A DNA stretch of 64,000 nucleotides, taken from Amycolatopsis sacchari. GTDB taxonomy: Bacteria > Actinomycetota > Actinomycetes > Mycobacteriales > Pseudonocardiaceae. Positions 25,211-35,041 of this stretch are shown in pieces. The position numbers and the translations under genes were made by a program. Position 1 is the first letter of the stretch. Every line of letters starts with the position of its first letter. The DNA lies in the NCBI RefSeq assembly GCF_900114035.1, contig NZ_FORP01000003.1, forward strand, positions 1 through 64,000, given 5' to 3'. Under the pieces are notes generated by a model. That model made no database searches. It worked only from the letters and a program-made list of their open reading frames with translations, and was not told the origin of the DNA.

Positions 25211-25250
25211 TTCTTTAGTATAACGAAAGAATACGCTTAGTACTACTAAG
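25211..25250. promoter_or_regulatory. MarR operators between divergent genes
   Basis: Two A/T-rich inverted repeats: TTCTTT-N9-AAAGAA (25211-25231), overlapping the MarR -10 TATACT, and the perfect CTTAGTA-C-TACTAAG (25236-25250), overlapping the TACGCT box (25232-25237) of the exporter. Both contain TTAGTA. Placement allows one repressor to shut both promoters. Confidence 0.75.
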
Positions 25251-25251
25251 G

Positions 25252-26616
25252 ATGGCGATGGTGGAGAAGAAGCCCTTCGGCCTGCGGTTCACCGGCCCGC
25301 TGATGCTCGGCACGACCCTCAACCCGCTGAACAGCTCGCTGATCGCCACCGGCCTCGCCGGGATCGCGGCCGACTTCTCACTCGGCCCCGGCACGGCGGC
25401 GACGCTGGTGTCCGTGCTGTACCTGTGCAGCGCCGTGATGCAGCCGACGATGGGCAAGCTGGCCACGTTGTTCGGACCCCGGCGGATCTTCCTCACCGGC
25501 GTGGCGATCCTGCTGGTCGGCGGCGCGCTCGGCGGGCTCGCGGTGAACTTCGGCATGCTGCTCGTCTCGCGGGCGCTGATCGGCGTCGGCACCTCCGCCT
25601 GCTACCCGGCGGCGATGGCGCTGGTGCGCCGGCGTGCCGACCGGCTCGGCACCGGCGTACCCAGCCGCGTGCTCGGTGACTTCAGCATCGCCGCGCAGGT
25701 CACCGTCGTGCTCGGCCTCCCGGTCGGCGGGGTGCTCGCCGGGGCGTTCGGCTGGCGCGGGCTGTTCTGGGTCAACGTGCCGCTCGCCGCCGTCACGCTG
25801 GTTTCGGCTTTCTTCGCCGTCGAGAAGGACGAACCCCGATCCCGCACCCGCGCCGCGATCGACCTGCCGGGCATCGCGTTGTTCGCGGGTGCCGTCGTCG
25901 TGCTGCTGCTCTTCCTCGGCGGCCTCGCCCATCCCGTGTGGTGGCAGCTCGCCGTGGCGGTCGTGCTCGTCGCCGCCCTGCTGCTGTGGGAAAGGCGCGC
26001 CACCGCTCCCCTGATCGACGTGCGGATGCTCGCCGGAAACGGCCCGCTGCAACGAACCTACCTGCGTCAGCTCGTCGTCGGACTGGGCGTCTACACCTCG
26101 CTGTACGCCACCAGCCAGTGGATGCAGGAGGCGGGCGGGTACTCCGCCTCCGCGTCCGGGCTCCTCCTGCTGCCCATGTCGCTGCTGAGCATCGTGCTCG
26201 CCCGCGTCACGTCCGCCAGGGGCTGGGTCCGGCTGCCACTCACCGCGGGCGCCGCCGCCGTGATCGCCGCGGGCGCGCTGATGCTCGACGTCCACCGCGG
26301 CTCGCCCGTCCCGGTACTGATCGCCCTGTCGGGCCTGTTCGGGGTGACGAACGGGCTGTCGAACTTCGCCAACCAGGCGACGCTCTACGCCCGCTCCCCC
26401 GGCGACACGATCGCCGTCGCGGCCGGCCTGTTCCGCACCGCCGGCTACATCGGCGCGATCTTCTCGTCGAGCCTCATCGGCATCACGTTCGGCGGCCAGG
26501 TCACCGACGCCGGCTTCCACCGGCTGGCCCTGCTCGTCCTCGGCATCGGGGTGGTCTCGACCCTGCTCGCGGGCCTGGACCGGACGATCCCGGTCAGAGC
26601 CGGTTCACGTCCGTGA
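25252..26616 (+). CDS. MFS drug exporter (DHA2/EmrB-like)
   Basis: A 454-residue major facilitator with about 12-14 predicted helices. Motif A-like sequence MGKLATLFGPRRIF follows helix 2, and the motif C-like GLPVGGVLAGAFGWRGLFWVNVP near residue 165-185 is typical of drug:proton antiporters of the DHA2 type. ATG at 25252 follows AAGG closely; ATG at 25258 is an alternative. Regulation by the divergent MarR protein fits a multidrug or antibiotic exporter. The last 23 bp overlap the end of the convergent helicase gene. Confidence 0.9.
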   Translation: MAMVEKKPFGLRFTGPLMLGTTLNPLNSSLIATGLAGIAADFSLGPGTAATLVSVLYLCSAVMQPTMGKLATLFGPRRIFLTGVAILLVGGALGGLAVNFGMLLVSRALIGVGTSACYPAAMALVRRRADRLGTGVPSRVLGDFSIAAQVTVVLGLPVGGVLAGAFGWRGLFWVNVPLAAVTLVSAFFAVEKDEPRSRTRAAIDLPGIALFAGAVVVLLLFLGGLAHPVWWQLAVAVVLVAALLLWERRATAPLIDVRMLAGNGPLQRTYLRQLVVGLGVYTSLYATSQWMQEAGGYSASASGLLLLPMSLLSIVLARVTSARGWVRLPLTAGAAAVIAAGALMLDVHRGSPVPVLIALSGLFGVTNGLSNFANQATLYARSPGDTIAVAAGLFRTAGYIGAIFSSSLIGITFGGQVTDAGFHRLALLVLGIGVVSTLLAGLDRTIPVRAGSRP

Positions 26617-29098
26617 TGCGCAGGACGGCCGAGCCCGCCTCGTCGGAGGCCGCGAGGTCCACTTCGGCGCTGATCCCCCAGTCGTGGTTGCCGTCGGGGT
26701 CATCGAAGATCTGGCGCACCCGCCACACCTCGGGCTCCTGCTCGATGATCAGCAGCGCGGGGCCGCGGGCGTCCGGGCCGGTGAGCAGCTCGTCGTGCTC
26801 CTCGTAGTACTCCTCCAGCGCGGCCTCCCATTCGACCGCGTCCCAGCCGGACGCCGCGTCCAGCTCGCCGAGCTCCTCGTACGCCCGCCGCGCCGCCAGC
26901 TCCACGCGGCGGAACAGCTCGTTGCGCACGAGCACCCGGAACGCGCGCTCGTTGCGCGTGACCGGGGGCGGGCCCTCCGGCAGCGACGGCGCGTGCGCCG
27001 CCGGATCGGTCGGGTGGCGCAGCGCCTCCCACTCGTCCAGCAGGCTCGAGTCCACCTGACGCACCAGCTCGCCGAGCCACGCGATGAGGTCCTGCAACGG
27101 CTCGGTCTTCGCCTCGTCGGGCACGGTGTGGCGCAGCGCGTCGAACACGTCCGCCAGGTACCGCAGGACCAGGCCTTCCGACCGCGCGAGCGAGTAGAAG
27201 TTGACGTACTCCACGAAGTTCATCGCGCGCTCGTACATGTCGCGCACCACGGATTTCGGCGACAGCTCGTAGTCCGCGACCCACGGGTGCCCGCGCCGGT
27301 ACGTCTCGTACGCCGCGTGCAGCAGTTCCTCCAGCGGCTTCGGGTACGTGACCTCGTCGAGCAACGCCATCCGCTCGTCGTACTCGATGCCCTCGGCCTT
27401 CATCGCCGCGACGGCCTCACCGCGTGCCTTGAACTGCTGCTGCGACAGCACCGGCCGCGGGTCGTCCACAGTGGACTCGATGACGGACACCACGTCGAGC
27501 GCGTACGTCGGCGACTCCACGTCCAGCAGCTCGATCGCGGCGAGCGCGAACGGCGACAGCGGCTGGTTGAGCGCGAAGTCGAACTGCAGGTCCACCGTCA
27601 GCCGGACGGTGCGGCCCTCCTCGTCCGGCTCGTCCAGCCGCTCGACGACCCCGGCCGCGAGCAGCGCGCGGTAGATCGCGATGGCGCGCAGGATGTGCCT
27701 GCGCTGCGCCTGCCGGTCCTCGTGGTTGTCTTCCAGCAGGTGCCGCATGTGCTCGAACGCGTTGCCGGGACGGGAAATCACGTTCAGCAGCATCGAGTGC
27801 GTGACGCGGAAGCTCGACGTGAGCGGCTCCGGCGGCGACGCGATCAACCGCTCGAAGGTGCTCTCGGTCCAGTTGACGAACCCCTCCGGCGCCTTCTTCC
27901 GGACGATCTTGCGCTTCTTCTTCGGGTCGTCGCCCGCCTTCTCCAGCAGCTTCGCGTTCTCGACCACGTGGTCCGGCGCCTGCACGACGACGTACCCGTC
28001 GGTGTCGAACCCGGCACGCCCCGCGCGGCCGGCGATCTGGTGGAACTCGCGTGCCTTCAGGTGCCGCTGCCGCACCCCGTCGTACTTCGTCAGCGCGGAG
28101 AACACGACCGTCCTGATCGGCACGTTGATGCCGACGCCGAGCGTGTCCGTCCCGCAGATCACCTTGAGCAGGCCGGCCTGGGCCAGCTGCTCGACGAGCC
28201 GCCGGTACTTCGGCAGCATCCCGGCGTGGTGCACCCCGATGCCGTGGCGCACGAGCCGGGACAGCGTCTTCCCGAACCCGGCCGAAAAGCGGAAGTCGCC
28301 GATCATCTCGGCGATCGCGTCCTTCTCCGCGCGGTTGGTGACGTTGATGCTCATCAGCGCCTGCGCGCGCTCGACGGCCGCGGCCTGCGAGAAGTGCACG
28401 ACGTAGACGGGCGCCTGGCCGCCGTTGAGCAGCTCGGACATCGTCTCGTGCAACGGCGTGAGCGCGTAGCGGTACGTCAGCGGCACCGGCCGCTCCGCGG
28501 ACGTGACGACCGCCGTGCTGCGCCCCGTGCGCCGCGTCAGGTCCTTCTCGAAGAAGGAGACGTCGCCGAGCGTGGCCGACATGAGCACGAACTGCGCCTG
28601 CGGCAGCTCGACGATCGGCACCTGCCACGCCCAGCCGCGGTCGGGCTCGGAGTAGAAGTGGAACTCGTCGGCGACCACCTGGCCGACGGGCGCGTCGGCA
28701 CCGAAGCGCAACGCGATGTTCGCCAGGATTTCCGCCGTGCAGCAGATGATCGGCGCGTCCGGGTTCACGCTGGAGTCGCCCGTCATCATGCCGACGTTGT
28801 CCGCGCCGAAGATCTCGATGAGCGAGAAGAACTTCTCGCTCACCAGCGCCTTGATGGGCGCGGTGTAGTAGGAGCGCCTGCCGTGCGCCATCGCGGTGAA
28901 GTGCGCACCCACGGCGACCAGGCTCTTTCCCGAGCCGGTCGGTGTGGAGAGGATGACGTTGGCACCGGAGACGACCTCGATCAACGCCTCCTCCTGCGCC
29001 GGGTACAGCTCGATGCCGCGTTCGGTCGTCCAGGACGAGAACGCTTCGAACAGCGCGTCGGGGTCGGGATCCGCTGGTAGGAGGTCTGCGAGAGTCAT
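26594..29098 (-). CDS. DEAD/DEAH-box superfamily 2 helicase with DUF3516
   Basis: An 834-residue Ski2-like helicase. Walker A is TPTGSGKS (about residues 55-62), motif II is DEFH rather than DEAH/DEVH, motif III MSATL, and motif VI QIAGRAGR, all in order in the first 370 residues. A long C-terminal region matches the DUF3516 type that actinobacteria attach to this helicase. It probably acts on RNA in decay or processing, but the substrate has not been shown from sequence. It is monocistronic, divergent from the acidic protein at 29208. The GTCCACAGTGGAC palindrome lies within it at 27464-27476. Confidence 0.9.
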   Translation of the reverse strand: MTLADLLPADPDPDALFEAFSSWTTERGIELYPAQEEALIEVVSGANVILSTPTGSGKSLVAVGAHFTAMAHGRRSYYTAPIKALVSEKFFSLIEIFGADNVGMMTGDSSVNPDAPIICCTAEILANIALRFGADAPVGQVVADEFHFYSEPDRGWAWQVPIVELPQAQFVLMSATLGDVSFFEKDLTRRTGRSTAVVTSAERPVPLTYRYALTPLHETMSELLNGGQAPVYVVHFSQAAAVERAQALMSINVTNRAEKDAIAEMIGDFRFSAGFGKTLSRLVRHGIGVHHAGMLPKYRRLVEQLAQAGLLKVICGTDTLGVGINVPIRTVVFSALTKYDGVRQRHLKAREFHQIAGRAGRAGFDTDGYVVVQAPDHVVENAKLLEKAGDDPKKKRKIVRKKAPEGFVNWTESTFERLIASPPEPLTSSFRVTHSMLLNVISRPGNAFEHMRHLLEDNHEDRQAQRRHILRAIAIYRALLAAGVVERLDEPDEEGRTVRLTVDLQFDFALNQPLSPFALAAIELLDVESPTYALDVVSVIESTVDDPRPVLSQQQFKARGEAVAAMKAEGIEYDERMALLDEVTYPKPLEELLHAAYETYRRGHPWVADYELSPKSVVRDMYERAMNFVEYVNFYSLARSEGLVLRYLADVFDALRHTVPDEAKTEPLQDLIAWLGELVRQVDSSLLDEWEALRHPTDPAAHAPSLPEGPPPVTRNERAFRVLVRNELFRRVELAARRAYEELGELDAASGWDAVEWEAALEEYYEEHDELLTGPDARGPALLIIEQEPEVWRVRQIFDDPDGNHDWGISAEVDLAASDEAGSAVLRITDVNRL
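27464..27476. repeat. GTCCACAGTGGAC palindrome, copy 2
   Basis: Within the helicase gene. On the coding (minus) strand it reads TCC ACT GTG GAC, Ser-Thr-Val-Asp, in the same phase and with the same rare ACT codon as copies at 10904 and 38381. Confidence 0.7.
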
Positions 29099-29207
29099 CG
29101 TGGGTCCATCGTGCCATCCCCGGTGCCGGGGCCATGGGGCCCATCGCGGTCACACCCGCAAACCCGTAGGCTTCGCTGCACACAGGTGGTGAACCGGAGG
29201 ACTGGCA

Positions 29208-30461
29208 ATGGCACAGGACATCGTCCCGATCGAACTGGGACTGCCGCAGGGGGACCTGGTCACCCTCTGGGCCCCGCGCTGGCGGGAGGACGGTGAGGAG
29301 TGGGAGGCCTTCCTCGGCGACGGCGAGGACCTGTACGCCTTCCCCGACGCCGCGCACCTGGCGGCCTTCGTCCGCACCGCCGAGCAGCACGACCTGATCG
29401 ACCACCCGGCGTGGCACGTCGTGCCCGCGCTGAACGTCCCCGAGCTGATCCCCGACGACGACCACTCCTACGACCTGGTGGGCGTGCCGGAGCTGGTCGC
29501 CGAGGAGCCGGACTCGTGGACCATCAGCGAGCTGGCCGAGATCGTCGGCATCGTCCGCTCGCTCGCCGACGTGTGCGAGCTGGACGAGGTGCACGAGGTG
29601 CTCGACGCCACCGAGGGCTTCTCGCTGCTGGACCAGGGGCGGCTGCCGTTCACCGGCCGCGAGGGCGAGCGCCTGTGGACCGACCTGTCCGAGGCGGTGT
29701 CGGAGAAGTGGGACACCGTGCTCGACGCGATCGACAGCCTCGTGAAGGTGCCCGACGTCGACGCCGCGACGCTGGACCAGACCGCGGAGGAGCTGGCCGC
29801 GTTCCTGGAGGAGTCCGCCGAGGCGGAGGCCGGGGTCGAGGCGCAGGACGACGAGGACCTCGACACCACGGTCGACGAGGCCGACGAGGAGGACGACGAG
29901 CCGACGGGCTTCTGGGCCGAGGTCGGCATCGACCCGATCAAGATCGTCACCTCGGACAAGGAGTACTACACGCTCCGCTGCTACCTCGACGACGAGCCGG
30001 TGTTCCTCGGCAGCGACGGGCGGATCGACGTCTACACCTCGCCCAAGGCGCTGCTGCGCGCGCTGGCGGACCCGGGTGAGCTGGCCGAGACCGACCTGGC
30101 GCAGGTGTCCACTTGGGACGAGGTGCTCACGAAGGCGACCGCGGGCGAGCTGGAGCTCGACGTCGACACCGACAACACCTACGTGCTCGCCGGTCTCGCC
30201 GAGGACCTCGGCGAGGGCCCCGACTCGGTCGACCCGACGCAGCTGGAGCTGGCGGTCGAACTGCTCACGGACGCCGGGGACTGGGCGGACGACGACAGCG
30301 CGGGCGCCGCACTGTCCTCTTCGGAGAGTCTGGGCTGGCTGGTGTCGTTCGTGCTGCGGCCGGACCCGAACCGGCTCGCGCCGAGCGCCCCGTTCGACAC
30401 CGAGCAGAGCGAGTGGCGCAAGCTCGTCGAGGCGTTCGAGAACCGACTGCGGGCGCACTGA
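29208..30461 (+). CDS. conserved acidic actinobacterial protein (sometimes labelled primosomal)
   Basis: A 417-residue, strongly acidic soluble protein starting MAQDIVPIELGLPQGDLVTLW. Residues about 200-230 are almost all Asp/Glu/Ala (EEDDEPTGFW follows), probably a flexible acidic linker. No catalytic motif, signal peptide or membrane segment is visible. Homologues are widespread in actinobacteria; a primosomal label is in use for them, but I see nothing in the sequence that establishes it. The ribosome site GGAGG is 8 nt before the ATG. A TAGGCT box at 29167 could serve as its promoter. Confidence 0.75.
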   Translation: MAQDIVPIELGLPQGDLVTLWAPRWREDGEEWEAFLGDGEDLYAFPDAAHLAAFVRTAEQHDLIDHPAWHVVPALNVPELIPDDDHSYDLVGVPELVAEEPDSWTISELAEIVGIVRSLADVCELDEVHEVLDATEGFSLLDQGRLPFTGREGERLWTDLSEAVSEKWDTVLDAIDSLVKVPDVDAATLDQTAEELAAFLEESAEAEAGVEAQDDEDLDTTVDEADEEDDEPTGFWAEVGIDPIKIVTSDKEYYTLRCYLDDEPVFLGSDGRIDVYTSPKALLRALADPGELAETDLAQVSTWDEVLTKATAGELELDVDTDNTYVLAGLAEDLGEGPDSVDPTQLELAVELLTDAGDWADDDSAGAALSSSESLGWLVSFVLRPDPNRLAPSAPFDTEQSEWRKLVEAFENRLRAH

Positions 30462-30565
30462 CGGCCCCTCCGGGTTGCCCGTAAGACTCCGGATCGGTGC
30501 GTCCGGTGCCGCCTACCCCTAGGGTCACGCACACCGTTTTCACCGATCCCCCCGGGAGTTCCTCG

Positions 30566-31090
30566 ATGCCTTCGTCCGGCAGATGTCTTGCCGCCCTGCC
30601 CGTCCTCGCACTCGGCCTGGCCGCCTGCGGCACCGACGCCCCGGCCGCCTCGAGCGGGCCGGCCCCGTCCTCGGCGGCCGCGTCCACGTCGTCGGCCGCG
30701 GCCGCCGGCCCCGAGGACGCCGTGAGCACGTGGGTCACCGCCGTCCTGCGCGAGGAGTACCAGAAGGCGTGTGAGCTGACCGCCTCGCCGGGCGACGACC
30801 TGAGCAAGTGCTCCTCCCCCACCGCGACGAGGACGTTCAGGTCGCTGCACGAAGCGTGGGCGAAGCCGGGCGTCACGCTGCCGCCGCAGGCGCCCGTGAA
30901 GGTGAGCACCACCACTGCCGGGGGCGACGCGATGAGCGTGCCCGACACCGCGATCACCGTGGACGGGCACAGCCTGCACGACCTGATGCTGATCGGCTCG
31001 AGCGGCGAAGGGGTCGGGAACTTCCACCTCACCCTCAAGCTCAAGCAGCAAGACGGCTCCTGGCGCGTCAGCGGCCTCGACCTGAAGTGA
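30566..31090 (+). CDS. secreted lipoprotein of unknown function
   Basis: 174 residues. The signal peptide MPSSGRCLAALPVLALGLAAC puts the lipobox cysteine at residue 21, followed by an Ala/Ser/Pro-rich linker (to about 50) and a compact domain with two cysteines (KACEL, SKCSS) that could form a disulfide. The fold resembles NTF2-like actinobacterial lipoproteins of the DUF4878 kind, but this is only an impression. The ATG at 30566 was chosen because it begins the signal peptide. Its 3' end overlaps the convergent MFS gene by 23 bp. Confidence 0.75.
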   Translation: MPSSGRCLAALPVLALGLAACGTDAPAASSGPAPSSAAASTSSAAAAGPEDAVSTWVTAVLREEYQKACELTASPGDDLSKCSSPTATRTFRSLHEAWAKPGVTLPPQAPVKVSTTTAGGDAMSVPDTAITVDGHSLHDLMLIGSSGEGVGNFHLTLKLKQQDGSWRVSGLDLK

Positions 31091-32288
31091 GCGCCCGCTC
31101 CGCCTGAACCGGCGTGAGGCCGATGGCCAGCACCGGGAAGATGGCCGCGACGCAGAACGCCAGCGCGTACCGCGAGTCGCCGATGACCAGGCCCAGCAGG
31201 GGCGGCGTGAGCGACGAAGCGATGTTCTGCGCGGTGTTCTGCGCGCCCATCGCCCGCCCCGCCCAGTCGATCCCGGCGAGTTCGGCGGAGGCGGTGAAGC
31301 CCAGCCCGTTGTCGGCGACGGTGATCACCGCGGCGAGCACCAGCGCCAGCAGCACCAGCCATGGCCACGTCGCGTCGCCGAGTGCGACCAGCAGCATCAC
31401 CGCGGCGCTGGCCACGGCGAGCTGCCGCATCGGGCGGAGCCTGCTGCCGACGCGGTCCGACCAGTAGCCGGACGCCAGCCGTCCCGCGGCGCCCAGCGCC
31501 TGCACCGCCGCGAGGAACCACCCGGCGGCCAGCGGGCTCCAGTGGTGCGCGCTGACCAGGTACACCGGCGCGAACGCCGACACCGCGAACTGCGGCACCA
31601 CCAGCAGCGTGCTCGCCCCGTGCAGCCGCCACAGCGCAGGCTGCCGGTACGGCGAAACCGCCTTCGGCGCGCCCGCCTTCTTCGGCGGGCGCGGCGGGTC
31701 GAGCACCAGCCACGCGACCAGGGCCGCGACCACCAGCGCCAGGCACGCGGGGAACAGCATCGCGGCGTGGAAACCCCAGTGCTGCGCCAGCGGCGGCAGG
31801 CCCAGCGCGGCGACCCCGACGCCGAGGGGCTGCGCGGTCTGCCGGATGCCCATCGCGACCCCGCGCTCGGACGGCGCGAACCAGCCCATCACGGCCCGGC
31901 CGCTCGCCGCGTTGACCGACGCCGTGCTGGCGCCGGCCAGCAGGAACAGCGCGATCATCAGGCCCAGCGGCGGACCGCCCAGCCCGACGGCCAGCAACAG
32001 CAGCCCCGAGCCGCCCAGCCCCAGCGCCATCACGAGCCGCTCGCCGTAGCGGTCGGCGGCGGCGCCCCACGCGATGAGCGTGAACAGCAGGCCGACGCTG
32101 GGTGCCGCGACCACGGTCCCGGCCTGCGCGAGCGACAGGCCGTCCGCCGCCCGCATGGCCGGGACCAGGAACGGGATGCCGTACAGGAACGCGCAGCTCG
32201 CGGTCTGGGCGGCGAGCCCGAGCGCGAGGATGCCCCAGCGCCGTTTGCTCTCCGTGCCCGGTACCGCGGTGCCCGCCATCGTTGCCAT
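31068..32288 (-). CDS. MFS transporter
   Basis: A 406-residue 12-helix transporter. The inter-domain loop (LDPPRPPKKAGAPKAVSPYRQP, about residues 197-218) separates two six-helix halves; the sequence WGAAADRYGERLVMALGLGG is the motif-A region. The pattern NAASGRAVMGWFAPSERGVAMGIRQTAQPLG resembles oxalate/formate- and CynX-like organic-anion porters. Substrate unknown. It is preceded by an imperfect inverted repeat at 32296-32315, suggesting regulation. Its 3' end overlaps the lipoprotein gene. Confidence 0.88.
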   Translation of the reverse strand: MATMAGTAVPGTESKRRWGILALGLAAQTASCAFLYGIPFLVPAMRAADGLSLAQAGTVVAAPSVGLLFTLIAWGAAADRYGERLVMALGLGGSGLLLLAVGLGGPPLGLMIALFLLAGASTASVNAASGRAVMGWFAPSERGVAMGIRQTAQPLGVGVAALGLPPLAQHWGFHAAMLFPACLALVVAALVAWLVLDPPRPPKKAGAPKAVSPYRQPALWRLHGASTLLVVPQFAVSAFAPVYLVSAHHWSPLAAGWFLAAVQALGAAGRLASGYWSDRVGSRLRPMRQLAVASAAVMLLVALGDATWPWLVLLALVLAAVITVADNGLGFTASAELAGIDWAGRAMGAQNTAQNIASSLTPPLLGLVIGDSRYALAFCVAAIFPVLAIGLTPVQAERALTSGRGR

Positions 32289-32295
32289 CCCAAAA

Positions 32296-32315
32296 TGTGA
32301 GAAGTAGCTCTTACA
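32296..32315. promoter_or_regulatory. inverted repeat upstream of MFS gene
   Basis: TGTGAGA-N6-TCTTACA, one mismatch, lies 8 bp before the start of the MFS transporter in an A/T-rich patch. GntR- or TetR-type operators look like this; the regulator is not adjacent. Confidence 0.4.
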
Positions 32316-32366
32316 TCTTGGACATTACTTACTCAGGCTAACTACAGCAAGGGGTTTCCCGCACGG

Positions 32367-33461
32367 TCACACCAGGTGGGCGTAGCCCGGTTTGATCACG
32401 TTGTCGATCAGGTCCAGCCGCTGGTCGAAATCGATGAACGCGGACTTCATCGCGTTGATCGTGAACCACTGGAGATCCGCCCAGCCGTAGCCGAACGCCT
32501 CGGCCAGCGCGGCGAACTCGCTCGACACCGTGCAGCCGCTCATGAGGCGGTTGTCGGTGTTGACGGTCACCCGGAAGCGGAGCCGCTTCAGTAACCCGAT
32601 GGGGTGGTCGGAGATCGACGCGGCGGCCCCGGTCTGCACGTTCGAGGACGGGCAGATCTCCAGCGGGATCCGGCGGTCGCGGACGTAGGCGGCGAGCCTG
32701 CCGAGCTCCACCGACCCGTCGGGACCGGTCTTGATGTCGTCCACGATCCGCACGCCGTGCCCGAGCCGCTCGGCGCCGCAGTGCTGAATGGCCTCCCAAA
32801 TGGACGCGAGCCCGAACGCCTCACCGGCGTGAATGGTGAAATGCGCGTTATTCGTACGCAGATATTCGAAAGCGTCGAGATTACGGGTCGGCGGAAATCC
32901 GGCTTCCGGTCCCGCGATGTCGAACCCGACGACTCCGGCATCCCGGTAACGCACCGCGACTTCCGCTATCTCCTGTGCGCGGGCGTGCTGACGCATCGCA
33001 CACAGAAGAGTACCCATTCGGATGTTTTTCCCCTGTTGGGCGGCCCGGCGCTCACCCTCCGCAAACCCCGCCTGGACGGCCTCCACGACGGCGTCCAGCG
33101 ACAGACCGCGCTCGGCGAACAGCTCGGGCGCGTACCGGACCTCGGCGTAGACCACCCCGTCCGCCGCGAGGTCCTCCGCGCACTCCGCGGCGACCCTGAC
33201 CAGGGCTTCCTCGGTCTGCATGACGCCGCAGGTGTGGGCGAAGGTCTCCAGGTAGGACTCGAGCGAGCCCGAGTCGGCGGCCTCGCGGAACCAGCGGCCC
33301 AGCTCGTCGGCGTCCGTCGTGGGCAGCGCGTCGTAGCCGGTGGCCGCGGCGAGCTCGACGACGGTGGCCGGACGCAGGCCACCGTCCAGGTGATCATGGA
33401 GTAACACCTTGGGCACGGAACGTATCGCTTCCAAGGTCAACGGGGGTACGGCAGCAGACAT
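32367..33461 (-). CDS. add: adenosine deaminase
   Basis: Converts adenosine and deoxyadenosine to inosine forms in purine salvage. It is 364 residues, with the zinc and catalytic motifs in order: HDHLDGG (the HxH pair), [22 protein letters not shown] and [12 protein letters not shown] at 33461 is 6 nt after TACCGT (33473-33468, minus strand), with GAGGG between, so initiation could be leaderless or by a close ribosome site. It stands apart from the cdd-deoA operon but belongs to the same nucleoside pathway. Confidence 0.96.
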   Translation of the reverse strand: MSAAVPPLTLEAIRSVPKVLLHDHLDGGLRPATVVELAAATGYDALPTTDADELGRWFREAADSGSLESYLETFAHTCGVMQTEEALVRVAAECAEDLAADGVVYAEVRYAPELFAERGLSLDAVVEAVQAGFAEGERRAAQQGKNIRMGTLLCAMRQHARAQEIAEVAVRYRDAGVVGFDIAGPEAGFPPTRNLDAFEYLRTNNAHFTIHAGEAFGLASIWEAIQHCGAERLGHGVRIVDDIKTGPDGSVELGRLAAYVRDRRIPLEICPSSNVQTGAAASISDHPIGLLKRLRFRVTVNTDNRLMSGCTVSSEFAALAEAFGYGWADLQWFTINAMKSAFIDFDQRLDLIDNVIKPGYAHLV

Positions 33462-33671
33462 GCCCTCACGGTACCCACGGCCCCGTCACCCCGATGGCCG
33501 CTGAACTCTCCACCTCGACCTCACCCTCAGCTCCGCAGGCAGCGGGCGGAATGGGCCATGTGAGTAGCGCGGGACCGGCCCGCCTTTACGGGGGCGATAC
33601 CCAGAGCAATTTTATCCCGGTTAAGCTTCGGCCCAACGTCCCTTCTTTCCCCGCCGACGAAGGACCTCGAA

Positions 33672-34790
33672 GTGACCACTGACAATCACATTGGAGCGCC
33701 GTCCTTCGACCGGATGCGCAACATGCTGGTGCGTGCGGCCGAAGTCCGGGAGAGCGAGCAGCAGCAGATCTTCGACGCTCTCGACGACATCTACGCGCGG
33801 CTCGCGCCCGTCGACTCGCTCGGCGCCGTGCGCAAGCGGCTGTCCGAACTGCCCGACCGCACCGAGGTCAGCGTCCTGGCCGAGCGGCTGGACGAGGCCA
33901 TGTCGAAGCTCGAGGCGCAGGACAACGCGATCGCGGACCTGGCGCGGGCGGTCGAGAGCATCGTCGACAAGCTCGCGAAGCCGTTCGCGCAGCTCGACGG
34001 CAGGCTGGACGGCGTGGCCGCGCGCTTCGAGGGTGTCGCGGGGCGCATGGACGGCCTCGAGGACAAGCTGGAGAGCATCCACCGGCGGCTCGACGAGCTG
34101 AACGGGCACCTGGACAAGCAGGACGCGAAGCTGGACGCGCTGCCGCAGTCGGTGCACGGCCCGGTGAACGAGCGGCTCGACCGTGCGGAGGCGGCGCTGC
34201 GCGAGCGCGTCGAGGCGGGCGACGCCGATCTGCGTGAGCGGATCGAGTCGGGGCAGGCCGAGCTGCGGTCGCGGGTGGACACCCTCGACACGGCGACGCG
34301 GGAGCGCCTGGAGGCGACCGCGCAGGGCCTGCGCACGGCGATCGACGAGACCGGCGAGATGCTGGACTCGACCCAGCGGCTGGACGGCCTGTCGAGCAAG
34401 CTGGAGACGATCACCAACCGCCTCGACGACCTGACCGGCCGGATCGACAAGGTCGAGGAGGGCGTGAACGCCCAGTTCGGCGACCTCGGCGGTTCGGTGA
34501 AGAGCGGTTTCTCACGGGTCGAGAACACGCTGTCGAGCCGTCCGGACGCGGACAACGTGTCGAACCTGGTGCGCCAGCACAACGAGGAGTCGGAGCGCCG
34601 CATCGGCGGCCAGCTCGACGAGGCGATGGCGACGTTCGCGGAGCTGATGCTCGGCGGCGGTCCCGCTGTCCCGCAGATCGCCCCGCCCCCGCCGGCCCCG
34701 CGCCAGCCCCGCCGCGCGAGGAACGGCCGCGCACCGAAGGGCACGGAGATCAAGGCGAAGCCGGACACCGACGAGTCGAACGAGAACTAG
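33672..34790 (+). CDS. long coiled-coil protein
   Basis: A 372-residue protein that is nearly all heptad-patterned helix from residue 10 to about 320 (repeats such as LDGRLDGVAARFEGVAGRMD and LDELNGHLDKQDAKLD), with a Pro-rich then basic tail (PPPPAPRQPRRARNGRAPKG). There are no membrane segments or enzyme motifs. It may be a cytoskeletal, partitioning or nucleoid-bridging factor; the basic tail could bind DNA (inference). GTG at 33672 follows AAGGA. A strong terminator at 34797 ends the unit, so it is monocistronic. Confidence 0.8.
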   Translation: MTTDNHIGAPSFDRMRNMLVRAAEVRESEQQQIFDALDDIYARLAPVDSLGAVRKRLSELPDRTEVSVLAERLDEAMSKLEAQDNAIADLARAVESIVDKLAKPFAQLDGRLDGVAARFEGVAGRMDGLEDKLESIHRRLDELNGHLDKQDAKLDALPQSVHGPVNERLDRAEAALRERVEAGDADLRERIESGQAELRSRVDTLDTATRERLEATAQGLRTAIDETGEMLDSTQRLDGLSSKLETITNRLDDLTGRIDKVEEGVNAQFGDLGGSVKSGFSRVENTLSSRPDADNVSNLVRQHNEESERRIGGQLDEAMATFAELMLGGGPAVPQIAPPPPAPRQPRRARNGRAPKGTEIKAKPDTDESNEN

Positions 34791-34796
34791 GCACAA

Positions 34797-34836
34797 GGGC
34801 CCTCCCACTACTCCACAGAGCGGGAGGGCCCTTTTT
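34797..34836 (+). terminator. intrinsic terminator of coiled-coil gene
   Basis: A 10-bp stem GGGCCCTCCC / GGGAGGGCCC with a 15-nt loop followed by TTTTT. From here to 35041 the DNA is C-rich low-complexity sequence with a loose inverted repeat (CACCCACCCCCGCCCC near 34895 and GGTGGGCGGGGGTGGGG near 34950), and no gene. Confidence 0.9.
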
Positions 34837-35041
34837 CATGCCCACAGCACCCAACCGCCGCCCGGCGATGCAACGCGAGCGGCCACACCGCCCACACCCA
34901 CCCCCGCCCCGATCCCCAGCCGCACTTACGGCCGCTCCGGCGAGTCAAGGGTGGGCGGGGGTGGGGCCGCTCAAGCAGGCGCGCCAGCGCCGGGCACACA
35001 AGCCGCACCCCCACCCCCAGCCCCAAGCCCCACCCCGACGA

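Noticed and set aside
27417-30458. 1013-residue minus-strand open frame
   Set aside because: It runs antisense through the acidic protein and in the wrong frame of the helicase; no domain can be recognised and both real genes are convincing.
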